A stretch of 64,000 nucleotides of DNA, taken from contig JAFWOY010000029.1 of assembly GCA_017509755.1 (NCBI GenBank), forward strand, positions 140,010-204,009. The letters are read 5' to 3'. This document shows positions 7,512 to 15,913 of this stretch, in pieces. How positions within the stretch are numbered: position 1 is the first letter of the stretch; each line of letters opens with the position of its first letter. The notes under the pieces were generated by a model. The model was not told the DNA's origin and ran no database searches. It saw only the letters and a program-made list of their open reading frames with translations. The position numbers and the translations under genes are program-made. The stretch is from Bacteroidales bacterium. GTDB lineage: Bacteria > Bacteroidota > Bacteroidia > Bacteroidales > UBA932.

Positions 7512-8315
7512 CTAAAAGATTGCGGAAAGAGAAATTGAATTCTTTCCGGGTTCGGGATAAGAGCGTAGGATTCCCTTTATCCAATCAGAACTTACCAAGG
7601 ACTCCTCATTACTCGTCAAATTGGTAAAAAACATCAGTCTTGAAATAAGAAGCAGAGGACATCGATATCGCCTCCCCATTTTGTCGAATTCCGGTTTACT
7701 CTCCTTTTCAAATAAACGCATCAGTGCTTGTGCCTCATAGGAGATTCTTTCCGAAAAGGAAGCAGAGCGACGTGACGAGGGAGATAGATTCGCTATTCGA
7801 ATACCACTCTGGTCATGATAGAACGGGCTATCTTCAAAGCATGTCCTGATGTATGAGACGATGGCGGCATCACTGATTTCCAGCTTGCGCCCGTTACCTT
7901 TGCGAATAACAATAGAGCTACCCTGCGTGTCCAGAAAAGAAACGGCCTCAGAGACAATCTCTTTTTGAGATGGCTTGTATTGAAAAGCATTATTAAGCCT
8001 TATATCAGCCAAGTAATGCAGTAGCTTCAATGCCTCCCAAAAGGCTTCTGGATCAAGGTGGAGTCTTGCAAGATCGTTCTGAATATCCTCGTTCTCGTCA
8101 TAATTCTTTTTGGTGAAAGGGAACTTGTAACCCTTCACTCTCATGTCATGGAATGCCGTGCCTCCGACATTCGTGTCCATTTCGTAGAAAAAATCATTCT
8201 CGGGATCATAATCATATCCCGGAAACAGGATATTGGCCAAGTCGTGGGCATACCGATAAGGAAATGTCAGAAACAGTGTGGCAGAATCACTTCGCGTTGG
8301 TTTTTCCATTGTCAT
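7512..8315 (-). CDS. hypothetical protein of the integrative element
   Basis: A 267-residue cytoplasmic protein without a recognised family; no signal peptide or membrane segment. It is mixed alpha/beta in character, with aromatic-rich N-terminal text (NDFFYEMDTN near 40) and a charged C-terminal half. Its start overlaps the end of the upstream 100-residue gene by 29 nt, so the two are probably co-transcribed from the promoter region near 8600, and a clear terminator follows. A role in element maintenance, defence or regulation is possible but unsupported. Confidence 0.65.
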   Translation of the reverse strand: MTMEKPTRSDSATLFLTFPYRYAHDLANILFPGYDYDPENDFFYEMDTNVGGTAFHDMRVKGYKFPFTKKNYDENEDIQNDLARLHLDPEAFWEALKLLHYLADIRLNNAFQYKPSQKEIVSEAVSFLDTQGSSIVIRKGNGRKLEISDAAIVSYIRTCFEDSPFYHDQSGIRIANLSPSSRRSASFSERISYEAQALMRLFEKESKPEFDKMGRRYRCPLLLISRLMFFTNLTSNEESLVSSDWIKGILRSYPEPGKNSISLSAIF

Positions 8316-8589
8316 AAATTTTTCTATAAAGATACGACATTCTTCTCATTCCTTGCTGCTCTTTGAATCCATGCTTAATCTGGTAAATACCGTAAAAGAA
8401 CCTGTATATCAGCCAAATGCGCTTTCTGTAAAACTTGCATAGCTCGCTTTTATACCCTATCTTTGAACTCGGATTCCGGAAAGATTTCTTGACTTCTACT
8501 CTCAGCCTGTTCTTCTTACGGGCGGGTTGTATATATCCATATTCGGAGGCGTGAGATTCGTGATTTGTGGTAGCCATGTCAGCTGCCAC
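8287..8589 (-). CDS. small basic hypothetical protein
   Basis: A 100-residue, strongly basic protein (runs such as ARKKNRLRVEVKK and RKRIWLIYRFFYG). The basic and aromatic centre could be a nucleic-acid-binding or membrane-associated amphipathic segment. The GTG start at 8589 is chosen because GAGGAAAAG lies upstream; an ATG at 8577 is the alternative. It overlaps the next gene by 29 nt, suggesting coupling. Its promoter region is shared divergently with the helicase gene and contains a 10-bp inverted repeat. Family unknown. Confidence 0.55.
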   Translation of the reverse strand: MAADMATTNHESHASEYGYIQPARKKNRLRVEVKKSFRNPSSKIGYKSELCKFYRKRIWLIYRFFYGIYQIKHGFKEQQGMRRMSYLYRKIYDNGKTNAK

Positions 8590-8636
8590 TTTCTTTTCCT
8601 CAAAGTGTAATTTTTTTTGAGTATCGTATTTTTTAG

Positions 8637-8665
8637 ATACTAAAAAAATCTTTTTAGTATATTTA
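8637..8665. promoter_or_regulatory. candidate operator and promoter in a divergent intergenic region
   Basis: A perfect 10-bp inverted repeat (8637-8646 and 8651-8660, 4-nt spacer) overlaps TATATTTA (8658-8665), a near match to the -7 element of the helicase gene at 8688. A regulator bound here would block the promoter. It may control both divergent units. Confidence 0.5.
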
Positions 8666-8687
8666 ATTCATTAATAATAAATAACTT

Positions 8688-10496
8688 ATGAAACAGTCAT
8701 CAACCCTATCTGCTCCTATGGGAGCCTACTATCTACAAGACTGAATGACCGAGATTCCAGCGAACTGTGTGCTCAACAAGGGTATCACAGGTTGTGGTGC
8801 CACCACTCTTGCTATCCTGCAACCCGGTCATACCATCATCGCTGTACCTTTTGTAAGCCTGATCCAGAACAAGGTGGCTCAACACAAAGATGTCCTCCTC
8901 GGTATCTACGGGGAAGGAGACAAGACAGCAATAATAAAAGATTATGTCGACTGTCATCCCTCAGTAAAGATCATGACCACATTTGACTCCCTTCCGAAAG
9001 TGTGTGGCATCCTTACAGAATTAAAACATGATCCGTATACGACCTTCCATGTGGTGATCGATGAATGGCATACACTTTTCCAATCCTACCAGTTTAGGAA
9101 CAATGCTGTGAGAAACCTGCTGGAAGAGACCAAAAAGATGAAACGGGTCACCTTTGTTTCAGCAACCCCGATTGAACCAGAGTATTGGCTGGAGGAAATC
9201 AAGCACCTGCCAGAAATAAAGATTGAATGACCCAATGCTGAACAAATCCATGAGGAATCCATCAAAGTGGATCGGCCACTGGACTATATGGCTTCTCTTT
9301 GCAGGGCCAGAACCAAAAACGGGGGCGAGTCCAACTACCATATCTTCCTGAATTCTGTAAAAGGGATAGCCAAAATTATCCGCATGGCAGATCTCTCCTC
9401 TTCAGAAGTCCGTGTCATTTGCTCCAAGAGTGATAGTATAGCCAGACGTAACCAGAGTATCCTACCTGAAGGGATCCGTATTTCCGATACAACTGATCCT
9501 GTCAAGACCATCAATTTTTATACATCGACCTGTTTTGAAGGTCAGGACATCTATGACGAGGACGGTCGTACCTTCATTGTCAGTGATGGCTTTACTAACC
9601 ATACCAAGATAGACATCTCCACCTCGTTGATCCAGATCTGCGGCAGAATCCGCGATACCCGATACAAGAACCACATCACCCACATCTTCGCAACATCCCG
9701 ATACAAGGACATAACATTGGACGAATTCAAGACCAGCATCGAGAAAGAACTTGCGGACGCCGAGAAGGATGTGGCCCTGATGGCGCAACTAACCGAGCGA
9801 ACGAAGAAGAAATGATTGTTGAATGCTGCCCAAAAAGGGGATCCCTTCCTTATTATTACGGATGATGAAGTCAAGGTGGACCGTAACATGGCCAATCTGG
9901 AAATCGTAAACTACAAAATCGTCAACCACATCTACGGGTCAATGTGCAATATGGTACATGAACTCAAGAAGAACCGAATAGTCGTCGATAAAGCATACGA
10001 GACTGATGCGGAGGCAATGGGAACTCCTGCCCCAAATGCAGCCAGGGAGAAGTTCAAGGATGTCTTTGAGGAGTATGTCTCACTCATGGAGAACCGATCG
10101 ATGTTCGATATGTCTGCAGCTCAAAGGTTGGAGAGGATATCTTTTGACAAACCTCTTGTCAAGGATGCCTATGACAAACTGGGTGTCGAGGAAGTAAGAG
10201 CAATGAATTACCGTGTCTCCAATATCAAGCGGGCAATCATAGTAAAAAGCAAGATGGCTGATGATGTCAAAATTGTAAAGATGGTCAATGCCTCTCTTGC
10301 CAAGCAGACAGCTGTCTCAGCCAAGAAAGTAAAAGAACTGCTGCAAGGAATTTATGATGAACTAGGTATTTGCAGTACAGCGAAGGCAACAGATTTGAAA
10401 AACTGGTATGACATCAAGAGGTCCTCTGTTCGAATCGATGGAATAACTACATCTTGTGTCACGATAATCCGCCCGTTGATAAACATCGGCATATAG
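8688..10496 (+). CDS. SF2 DExH helicase-like protein with three in-frame TGA codons
   Basis: One continuous frame of 602 codons from ATG 8688 to TAG 10496, interrupted only by TGA at 8742-8744, 9228-9230 and 9813-9815 (codons 19, 181, 376). Helicase motifs lie in order across the interruptions: a P-loop-like GITGCGATT (about 32-40, with Ala where Walker Lys is expected), DEWH (125-128), SATP (158-161) and QICGRIR (316-322). Similar helicases without the P-loop Lys are recalled from Bacteroidetes phages and elements. Read as Trp, each TGA fits its context (LQDWM, IEWPN, KKWLL). Other Trp codons here are TGG. The gene is either decayed by TGG-to-TGA changes, read through by suppression, or acquired from a TGA-recoded phage. 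Confidence 0.8.
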
Positions 10497-10571
10497 CCGC
10501 TAACAGGACAAGAAATCGTGTAAAAAGCATCAAACAGACAAAAATAACATGCAGAAAACACCTATCAGGAC

Positions 10572-10665
10572 AATTTTACATGTCGAAAAGTGTCTACCAA
10601 GGACAAAAAAACCCTGAAATCTGCTTTCAGGGTAATTTTATATATTGAAAAGTCTTTCTCGGACA
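10572..10665. repeat. pair of imperfect direct repeats of about 33 bp
   Basis: The segments 10572-10605 and 10634-10665 share AATTTTA, then GAAAAGT, and end in GGACA, with a 2-nt gap between them. They flank the hairpin at 10611-10633. Role unknown; replication or transfer sites often carry such repeats. Confidence 0.4.
10611..10633. terminator. bidirectional terminator between helicase and fimbrillin-like gene
   Basis: Perfect 9-bp arms ACCCTGAAA and TTTCAGGGT with a 5-nt loop. On the minus strand it is followed by seven Ts, fitting the end of the lipoprotein gene transcript; on the plus strand by AATTTTAT. Confidence 0.82.
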
Positions 10666-10702
10666 AGCGGTAGGCTTTGTTAATTCATGATGGGAAGTAG
10701 GG

Positions 10703-11998
10703 TCAGTTCGCGATGGGGCGGACGGCACGCGCGACTGTTCTACCACCTGCCACTATTGGCTCATCATACTCATAAGGTTCGAAATAATAGGCTTGCTCAT
10801 TATCTAGCGGCGTTGACGTCCAATGCGCGCCCAGTTTATAATTCATATACCATAAGGGCAGGAATATAAAGCCCAAATTGGCATTTGCCACCTTTCCTAT
10901 TCCTCCGTGTATCGACATTGTCGTCATTGAACAGTAGTTTCTGATCATCGCGAACTGACCCTTGGTCGGCAGTGTAATTCCCTCGATACTATTGGCTTGA
11001 TCAAATGTGAGTAGATCTCCTATTTCCTCCGGTTTTGTGCAATTGTAGTTGCAGGTGTGCCATGTACCGTAGGAAGCAAACTCTTCAGAAACACCTTCGC
11101 CGTAGAATTTCCCGAGTTGCACCGTGATACCGCTACCCACGGGAATCCACTTGCCATCGTTGGGCAATCCGTCTTTTTGGGTTGCATATACGTTGTCATT
11201 TGCGGGCAGTTTCACGGCGCTGTGTGACGTGAGCGTTTTTCCCGTTACGAAATAGTCGGCGCGGGAACCGTCGGCAGTCTTGGTCTTGGCGAAATAGTAA
11301 TTCGAGCCGTATTTCCACGTGGTAAGTTTGCCACTGAACAAATAACCTTTGTTATCGCCACTGCCATAGGCATAGCCTAACATATCGTCAGCAGCCGTCT
11401 TGTCGCTGGTCTCGGTGATGGTGCCGTTGGCGGAGATGGACGCTACGCCAGTAGGGATGACGGCGTCACAGCCCAGTTGGTAAGCCTCATCCTGGGCATC
11501 GGCATCCTCCACGAAGAACTGCACGTAGTCATCGGGAATCTCCATCTGAAACGCACCGCTGACTTTGCCGTTCGAGACAGTGTAATCTAGTGTCGCTGTC
11601 AGATAGTAGGTGTAGTAGGTCTCGTTGAAAACGAAACTTTCCCCGTCAGCAGAGACTGTGGCGTCACTACCAAAAGGAAGAAAAACCGCCCGCATCATAC
11701 CGGAATCTCCATTCTTCAATCCAAGACCGCCATTCATTTCTGCACAAGTCCATCCTGTTCCGTTGTACGTCATTTTGAGAAACTTGGGGGCGGCAACTTT
11801 GTTGAAGAAAACAAAGATGGCATCGCCTGCTTCCCAACCTGTCTTCACAGCTTTCGTAGCATCCGGATGATTGGCAGTAAGGTTGAACGTGATGGGGGTC
11901 ACCTGTACAGTTTCATCCTCTCGAAGCAGGTTTTCCTGTCCGCAGGAAACAAAGACAGCTACAGCCATTATCAGCAAAATCAGATACTTTTTCATCAT
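10703..11998 (-). CDS. fimbrillin-like surface lipoprotein
   Basis: A 431-residue secreted protein. The signal peptide ends in a lipobox-like VFVSCG (Cys near 19). Residues about 35-170 have the fimbrillin-like N-terminal pattern (ITFNLTA, TKAVKTGWEAGDAIFVFF). The C-terminal third (TLPTKGQFAMIRNYC, WTSTPLDNEQAYYF, GRTVARAVRPI) resembles the DUF1566/Fib_succ-type domain often joined to it. It should be exposed on the outer membrane, as adhesin or pilus-like subunit. The micro-protein gene at 12011-12154 lies 12 nt upstream, and both share the promoter near 12190. It is cargo of the tRNA-Lys element. Confidence 0.88.
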   Translation of the reverse strand: MMKKYLILLIMAVAVFVSCGQENLLREDETVQVTPITFNLTANHPDATKAVKTGWEAGDAIFVFFNKVAAPKFLKMTYNGTGWTCAEMNGGLGLKNGDSGMMRAVFLPFGSDATVSADGESFVFNETYYTYYLTATLDYTVSNGKVSGAFQMEIPDDYVQFFVEDADAQDEAYQLGCDAVIPTGVASISANGTITETSDKTAADDMLGYAYGSGDNKGYLFSGKLTTWKYGSNYYFAKTKTADGSRADYFVTGKTLTSHSAVKLPANDNVYATQKDGLPNDGKWIPVGSGITVQLGKFYGEGVSEEFASYGTWHTCNYNCTKPEEIGDLLTFDQANSIEGITLPTKGQFAMIRNYCSMTTMSIHGGIGKVANANLGFIFLPLWYMNYKLGAHWTSTPLDNEQAYYFEPYEYDEPIVAGGRTVARAVRPIAN

Positions 11999-12010
11999 CG
12001 TGTCCTCCTT

Positions 12011-12154
12011 CTACCATTCTTCTTCATTATTGAACCCCCTGAAGTTGGGATTGCCGTTTGTATTAACAGGGTCGCTCTGGCAGATAATCCCATCGGATCG
12101 CAACTCTATTGACTCCGTTTGGGGAGTTTCATAGCACAATTTGTTCTTTTTCAT
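12011..12154 (-). CDS. micro-protein A, 47 residues, paired with a surface lipoprotein
   Basis: A short protein beginning MKKNKLCYETPQTE and containing ELRSDGIICQS, followed by an Asn/Gly/Glu-rich tail. The same pattern (Y-x-T-P-Q-[TS]-E, then E-L-x-x-x-G-I-[IL]-C-Q-S) occurs in the 41-residue protein at 17228-17353, also just upstream of a lipoprotein gene. From memory, similar short proteins accompany fimbrillin or lipoprotein operons in Bacteroidales; their function is unknown. It has no signal peptide. A good promoter lies 25-56 nt upstream. Confidence 0.75.
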   Translation of the reverse strand: MKKNKLCYETPQTESIELRSDGIICQSDPVNTNGNPNFRGFNNEEEW

Positions 12155-12178
12155 ATTGGCTCGTGTTTTACAGACTGT

Positions 12179-12210
12179 TAAAGATACTAATTTACATGCA
12201 ATCATACAAA
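12179..12210 (-). promoter_or_regulatory. promoter of micro-protein A / fimbrillin-like operon
   Basis: On the minus strand TTTG (12210-12207) and TATCTTTA (12186-12179) are separated by 20 nt, a near-consensus Bacteroidota promoter 25 nt before the ATG. The rest of the 343-nt gap 12155-12497 shows no other gene. Confidence 0.65.
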
Positions 12211-12429
12211 GAAACATTTGTGTTTGGCTTTTTTGAGGGAATATATCATACATACGTACAACCACACCATATACAAGCCCCCCACTATCTTCCTATGGGA
12301 AAAGCATGCTTTGGCTCTTATTACTCTAATGAGATATCGCAATAAAGCATTCTTTTCCAATTACTAAGGGCGGAGTCCCATAGTAAAAGGACACAAAAAC
12401 CAATTCCAAAATCTGGGAAATCAGTTTCT

Positions 12430-12459
12430 GAGCCGTTCTCCAATACCGGAGGGCGGCTC
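12430..12459 (+). other. leader hairpin upstream of the recombination block
   Basis: GAGCCG (12430-12435) pairs with CGGCTC (12454-12459), and an inner CTCC/GGAG stem continues after a 2x2 internal loop. It ends 38 nt before the Sak-type gene and is followed by TTGCTG rather than a U-tract, so a leader structure or attenuator is as likely as a terminator. Confidence 0.45.
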
Positions 12460-12497
12460 TTGCTGTATATGTTCAACCCTTTATACCCTAACTGCTT

Positions 12498-13016
12498 ATG
12501 CAACAATCCACTTTTGCAACGCTCAATGCGGTCAACTGCAACGAGCACACTGAGAAGAAGGGCAACCTTACCTATCTCTCCTGGGCATGGGCTTGGCAGA
12601 TTGTCAAGTCCCACTTCCCTGAAGCACACTACACCATCTACGAAAGTCCTGATGGCTGGAATTACTTCACCGATGGCAAGACCTGCTGGGTGAAAGTCGG
12701 TGTCATTATCCAAAATCTGGAACACATCGAGTATCTCCCGGTAATGGATGCCAAGAACCAATCCATCCTCCTGACCAATGTCAAGAGTACCGACATCAAC
12801 AAGGCTATCCAACGTGCTTTGACAAAAGCCTGTGCACGGCATGGCCTTGGACTCTACATCTATGCAGGGGAAGATCTTCCGGATTCTGAACCCAAACAGC
12901 TCACCCCGTCTCAAACTGTCAGGCAACTTCCTGCACCAAGAGAACAACAACCCACTCCAGTAGCCACTCAGCCATCCTGGAGGCAGCATCGCAACCAATA
13001 TTTCGCTGGAAAGTAA
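12498..13016 (+). CDS. Sak-type single-strand annealing protein (DUF1071)
   Basis: A 172-residue protein matching the recalled DUF1071/Sak family of phage annealing proteins (Rad52-like fold): YLSWAWAWQIVKSHFPEAHY near 26-45, DGWNYFTDGKTCWVKVGV near 52-69, IEYLPVMD near 77 and NKAIQRALTKACARHGLGLY near 101-120. These are the most conserved blocks of the family. It should anneal complementary single strands coated by the SSB encoded downstream, supporting element replication or recombination. The C terminus is Pro/Gln-rich and probably disordered. It is the first of five co-directional genes (12498-16602). Confidence 0.85.
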   Translation: MQQSTFATLNAVNCNEHTEKKGNLTYLSWAWAWQIVKSHFPEAHYTIYESPDGWNYFTDGKTCWVKVGVIIQNLEHIEYLPVMDAKNQSILLTNVKSTDINKAIQRALTKACARHGLGLYIYAGEDLPDSEPKQLTPSQTVRQLPAPREQQPTPVATQPSWRQHRNQYFAGK

Positions 13017-13064
13017 GCCAGCTTCTCTTTACTACCCATTTTTAACCCTTTTACACAATTCTTT

Positions 13065-14102
13065 ATGGAAAGAACCCCAATGTCACAGCCGGCAACCGCA
13101 TTGTTGCCGCTGTATGTCCAACCTGTCGGGGAGCAAACAGACAATCTCCCTGTACCTGTCCAGCATTCCTCCTCGGATCTGGAACCTGCCACACTTCCTT
13201 TCATTGAGGCGAATACCAAGCCTGTATCGACTGACCATCTGCAGAAAGACTGTATCATCCCCGTGTTCAGCAAGGACAACGAGGTGACCATCTCTCATCA
13301 GAGTTTCATCGCTGCAATTCAGGAGGCAGCTTATCGTGTATTTCCCTTCGACACGATCAGTGCACCTTCCATCCGTGTCAGCCATATCGTCAAGGGGCGT
13401 ATCCCTGAAGCCATCCACAAACCAGTCTCTCAACTGCAGGAAAGTGACAAGACCATCTACTATGAACGCATGATGTTCTGCTTTGATATTCCGACCATCC
13501 ATCAGGATATTGCCGGATGTCGGCTCAATCTCACCATCGGAGGGGTTCGTGCTTACAACGAGCAGAATCTTTATGCAAAGAAGTCTCCTGAGAAGTTCAA
13601 GATCTTCATCGGATTCAAGAATCTGGTGTGCTGCAATCTCTGTGTATCCACGGATGGCTATATGTCTGCCCTACGGGTGATGGACACTGCTGCCCTTGTC
13701 AATGCAGCCGAGTCTCTATTCCGCAGCTATGCAATGGAGCAGCATCTTGCGCTCATGAATGCCTATCACGGCTGTATGCTCTCAGAAAAGCAGTTCGCCC
13801 AGTTCCTTGGTCGTTGCAGGATGTACCAGTATCTCTCCAGTAGGGAGAAGAAACAGCTTCCTGAAATGCTCATGACTGATACCCAGATCGGATTGGTCAC
13901 CCGTTCCTACTATGAGGACGAACATTTTGGCAAGGACGGAGACTCCATTTCCTTGTGGAAGGTATTCAATCTTCTTACTGGAGCCAACAAGTCCTCCTAC
14001 ATTGACAACTTCCTTGACAGGGCCAGCAATGCCACAGACATCACAACCGGTCTGGCAAGAGCCCTCAGGGGAGATTCCTCCTATTCCTGGTTCATCCAAT
14101 AG
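13065..14102 (+). CDS. DUF3871 family protein
   Basis: A 345-residue cytoplasmic protein of the Bacteroidota mobile-element family DUF3871. Recalled conserved segments are IRVSHIVKGRIPEA, KTIYYERMMFC, LTIGGVRAYNEQNLY, FKIFIGFKN, LSEKQFAQFLGRCRMYQ and LTGANKSSYIDNFLDR. Function is not established. Its constant companionship with annealing proteins, helicases and SSB in such elements suggests a role in DNA processing. The first 75 residues are low in complexity (Pro, Gln, Ser). It follows the Sak-type gene by 48 nt and precedes the UvrD-like gene by 95 nt. Confidence 0.85.
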   Translation: MERTPMSQPATALLPLYVQPVGEQTDNLPVPVQHSSSDLEPATLPFIEANTKPVSTDHLQKDCIIPVFSKDNEVTISHQSFIAAIQEAAYRVFPFDTISAPSIRVSHIVKGRIPEAIHKPVSQLQESDKTIYYERMMFCFDIPTIHQDIAGCRLNLTIGGVRAYNEQNLYAKKSPEKFKIFIGFKNLVCCNLCVSTDGYMSALRVMDTAALVNAAESLFRSYAMEQHLALMNAYHGCMLSEKQFAQFLGRCRMYQYLSSREKKQLPEMLMTDTQIGLVTRSYYEDEHFGKDGDSISLWKVFNLLTGANKSSYIDNFLDRASNATDITTGLARALRGDSSYSWFIQ

Positions 14103-14197
14103 AACTCAGGTTCTCTCCATAACCTTCCCGCAATATGCCCTCGGCTTCTGTTACTATGAGGTCGGGGGCATGTTGCATATATAACCATCGTATAATC

Positions 14198-15913
14198 ATG
14201 AACAATTTTGATGAAATTCCTGCCCATCTCACAGGGCTGAACCCACAACAGTTGGATGCAATCAGATGCCATGAGAAAATCGTCTTTGTCAATGCAGGAC
14301 CGGGAACTGGCAAGACAACCCTGCTGGTCTCAAAACTGATTGACCATCTCATTACTTCCCATTCTCCACAGAAAATCGTGGCACTTTCCTACACCAATAC
14401 CGCTGCACGTCAGATTGGGGAACGCTTCTATCGTCAATTGGGACAGTCCTTCATTCCATTTGATTTCTTCAACGGTACGATACACTCCTATTGCTTCCGT
14501 ATGATGAAGTCTTACTATGAGCGTACAGGCAGACCGTTCGGCTATACCATACTGGATGATGAAGAACTGGCGGAACTGTCCAAAGAAGTACAAGAACAAT
14601 CCGGAGACCTCTCTCAGTACAAGCGGCAGCTGAAACTCATATCCGTGGAAGACATCCTGAATCTTTATCTGGAGCTGCTGGAGAAGGACATGTTATATCG
14701 GGATTATATGAAAGAGCAGGCAACCTTCATGGCCATAGATGAAGCACAGGATCTTTCTGCTGCCAACTATGAGATTCTGGATCGGATGCTCGCCTTAATC
14801 CCGGACTTGAAACTGTTTCTGGTGGGTGATCCCCGTCAGAACATCTTTGAATTCAATGGAGGATCCTACAGGAATCTGGATTCTTTCCTGTCCAAACACC
14901 GCCATCAGGTGAGGAACCTTACTATTACTTATAGGTGTGGGCAGAAGATTGCCGACTATGTGAATACCTTCCAATTCACGGACTGTGAGAATCATCCGCT
15001 CCAATCCCATAGTAAAGAAGAAGGGATCCTGACAGTAAGACAAGCCAGTGATGAACAATCCGAAGCAAGGGAAGTAATAGACAGTATCAAGCAAATGGGA
15101 CGTCTAGAGGACTGTGCTGTACTGAGCAACAATCTCAAGTATTTGGAAACCCTGATTCGGGAGTTGAAGCATGAACAGATTCCCTACAAGGTCTTTGGTG
15201 GAAGGAAACTCGTCAAGCGGCATATCCGATTCCTGAACCATATCCTCCGTATCCTCGACAATGAGAATCCATACAGCATCAGCAAGATTGCCCAATATGC
15301 TGGACTGGACATTATGCAGGAAGGCAAGAAACGCAAGAGTCTGTTCTTTACTACGGAACTTGGACAGTTGATCCTATCAGTCAGGGATGATTGTGCTTCT
15401 TTGGGATTTACTGACCTGATGAACTGTGTTTTAGAACGGATCATGCGGGATCCTGAGGATGATGAGACCATTTCACAGGACTATGATGCATTACTGTTAC
15501 TTTCCATGCAGTATCAGACTATCTCGGACTATCTGATGGCCTTTGCATCCGACAAGGAGACATTTGCCATGTTCTACCGCAAGGACTATGAGGACTGTGA
15601 TATAGCTCCGGATGGAGACTACCTGACAGTTTCCACCATCCACTCTGCAAAAGGACTGGAATGGGATACCGTGTTTGTCATGGGACTCTGTGAGGGAAAC
15701 TTCCCAAATTCCTATTTCTGCAAGGACAAGCCTGAATCTGAGCAGCAGGAGTTCTTCAACAATGAATGGAAGAAGATGTATGTTGCAGCCACAAGGGCCA
15801 GGAAGCAGCTTGTACTGTCATATCCTTCTTCTATTACCCGAAAGGGCTACACTTTCAAAAAACAACCGTCAAGATTCATCCCAATCAGTCATGGATACCA
15901 TACACAACAGTAA
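14198..15913 (+). CDS. UvrD/Rep-type SF1A DNA helicase
   Basis: A 571-residue ATP-dependent helicase. Motifs in order: NAGPGTGKTTLL (Walker A, about 29-40), YTNTAARQIGERF (Ia), MAIDEAQDLS (II, about 178), GDPRQNIFEFNG (III, about 208), TYRCGQKIADY (IV), HSAKGLEWDTVFVMG (V, about 485) and YVAATRARKQLVLSY (VI, about 530). The ATG at 14198 is preferred over 14135 since the shorter protein begins just before the Q-motif (LTGLNPQQLDAI). It is shorter than chromosomal PcrA (26805-29195) and belongs to the element. The radC-like gene overlaps its end by 23 nt. Confidence 0.95.
   Translation: MNNFDEIPAHLTGLNPQQLDAIRCHEKIVFVNAGPGTGKTTLLVSKLIDHLITSHSPQKIVALSYTNTAARQIGERFYRQLGQSFIPFDFFNGTIHSYCFRMMKSYYERTGRPFGYTILDDEELAELSKEVQEQSGDLSQYKRQLKLISVEDILNLYLELLEKDMLYRDYMKEQATFMAIDEAQDLSAANYEILDRMLALIPDLKLFLVGDPRQNIFEFNGGSYRNLDSFLSKHRHQVRNLTITYRCGQKIADYVNTFQFTDCENHPLQSHSKEEGILTVRQASDEQSEAREVIDSIKQMGRLEDCAVLSNNLKYLETLIRELKHEQIPYKVFGGRKLVKRHIRFLNHILRILDNENPYSISKIAQYAGLDIMQEGKKRKSLFFTTELGQLILSVRDDCASLGFTDLMNCVLERIMRDPEDDETISQDYDALLLLSMQYQTISDYLMAFASDKETFAMFYRKDYEDCDIAPDGDYLTVSTIHSAKGLEWDTVFVMGLCEGNFPNSYFCKDKPESEQQEFFNNEWKKMYVAATRARKQLVLSYPSSITRKGYTFKKQPSRFIPISHGYHTQQ

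Noticed and set aside
12321..12998. A 225-codon minus-strand frame opposite the Sak-type gene
   Set aside because: Antisense to a conserved DUF1071 gene and without signals of its own.
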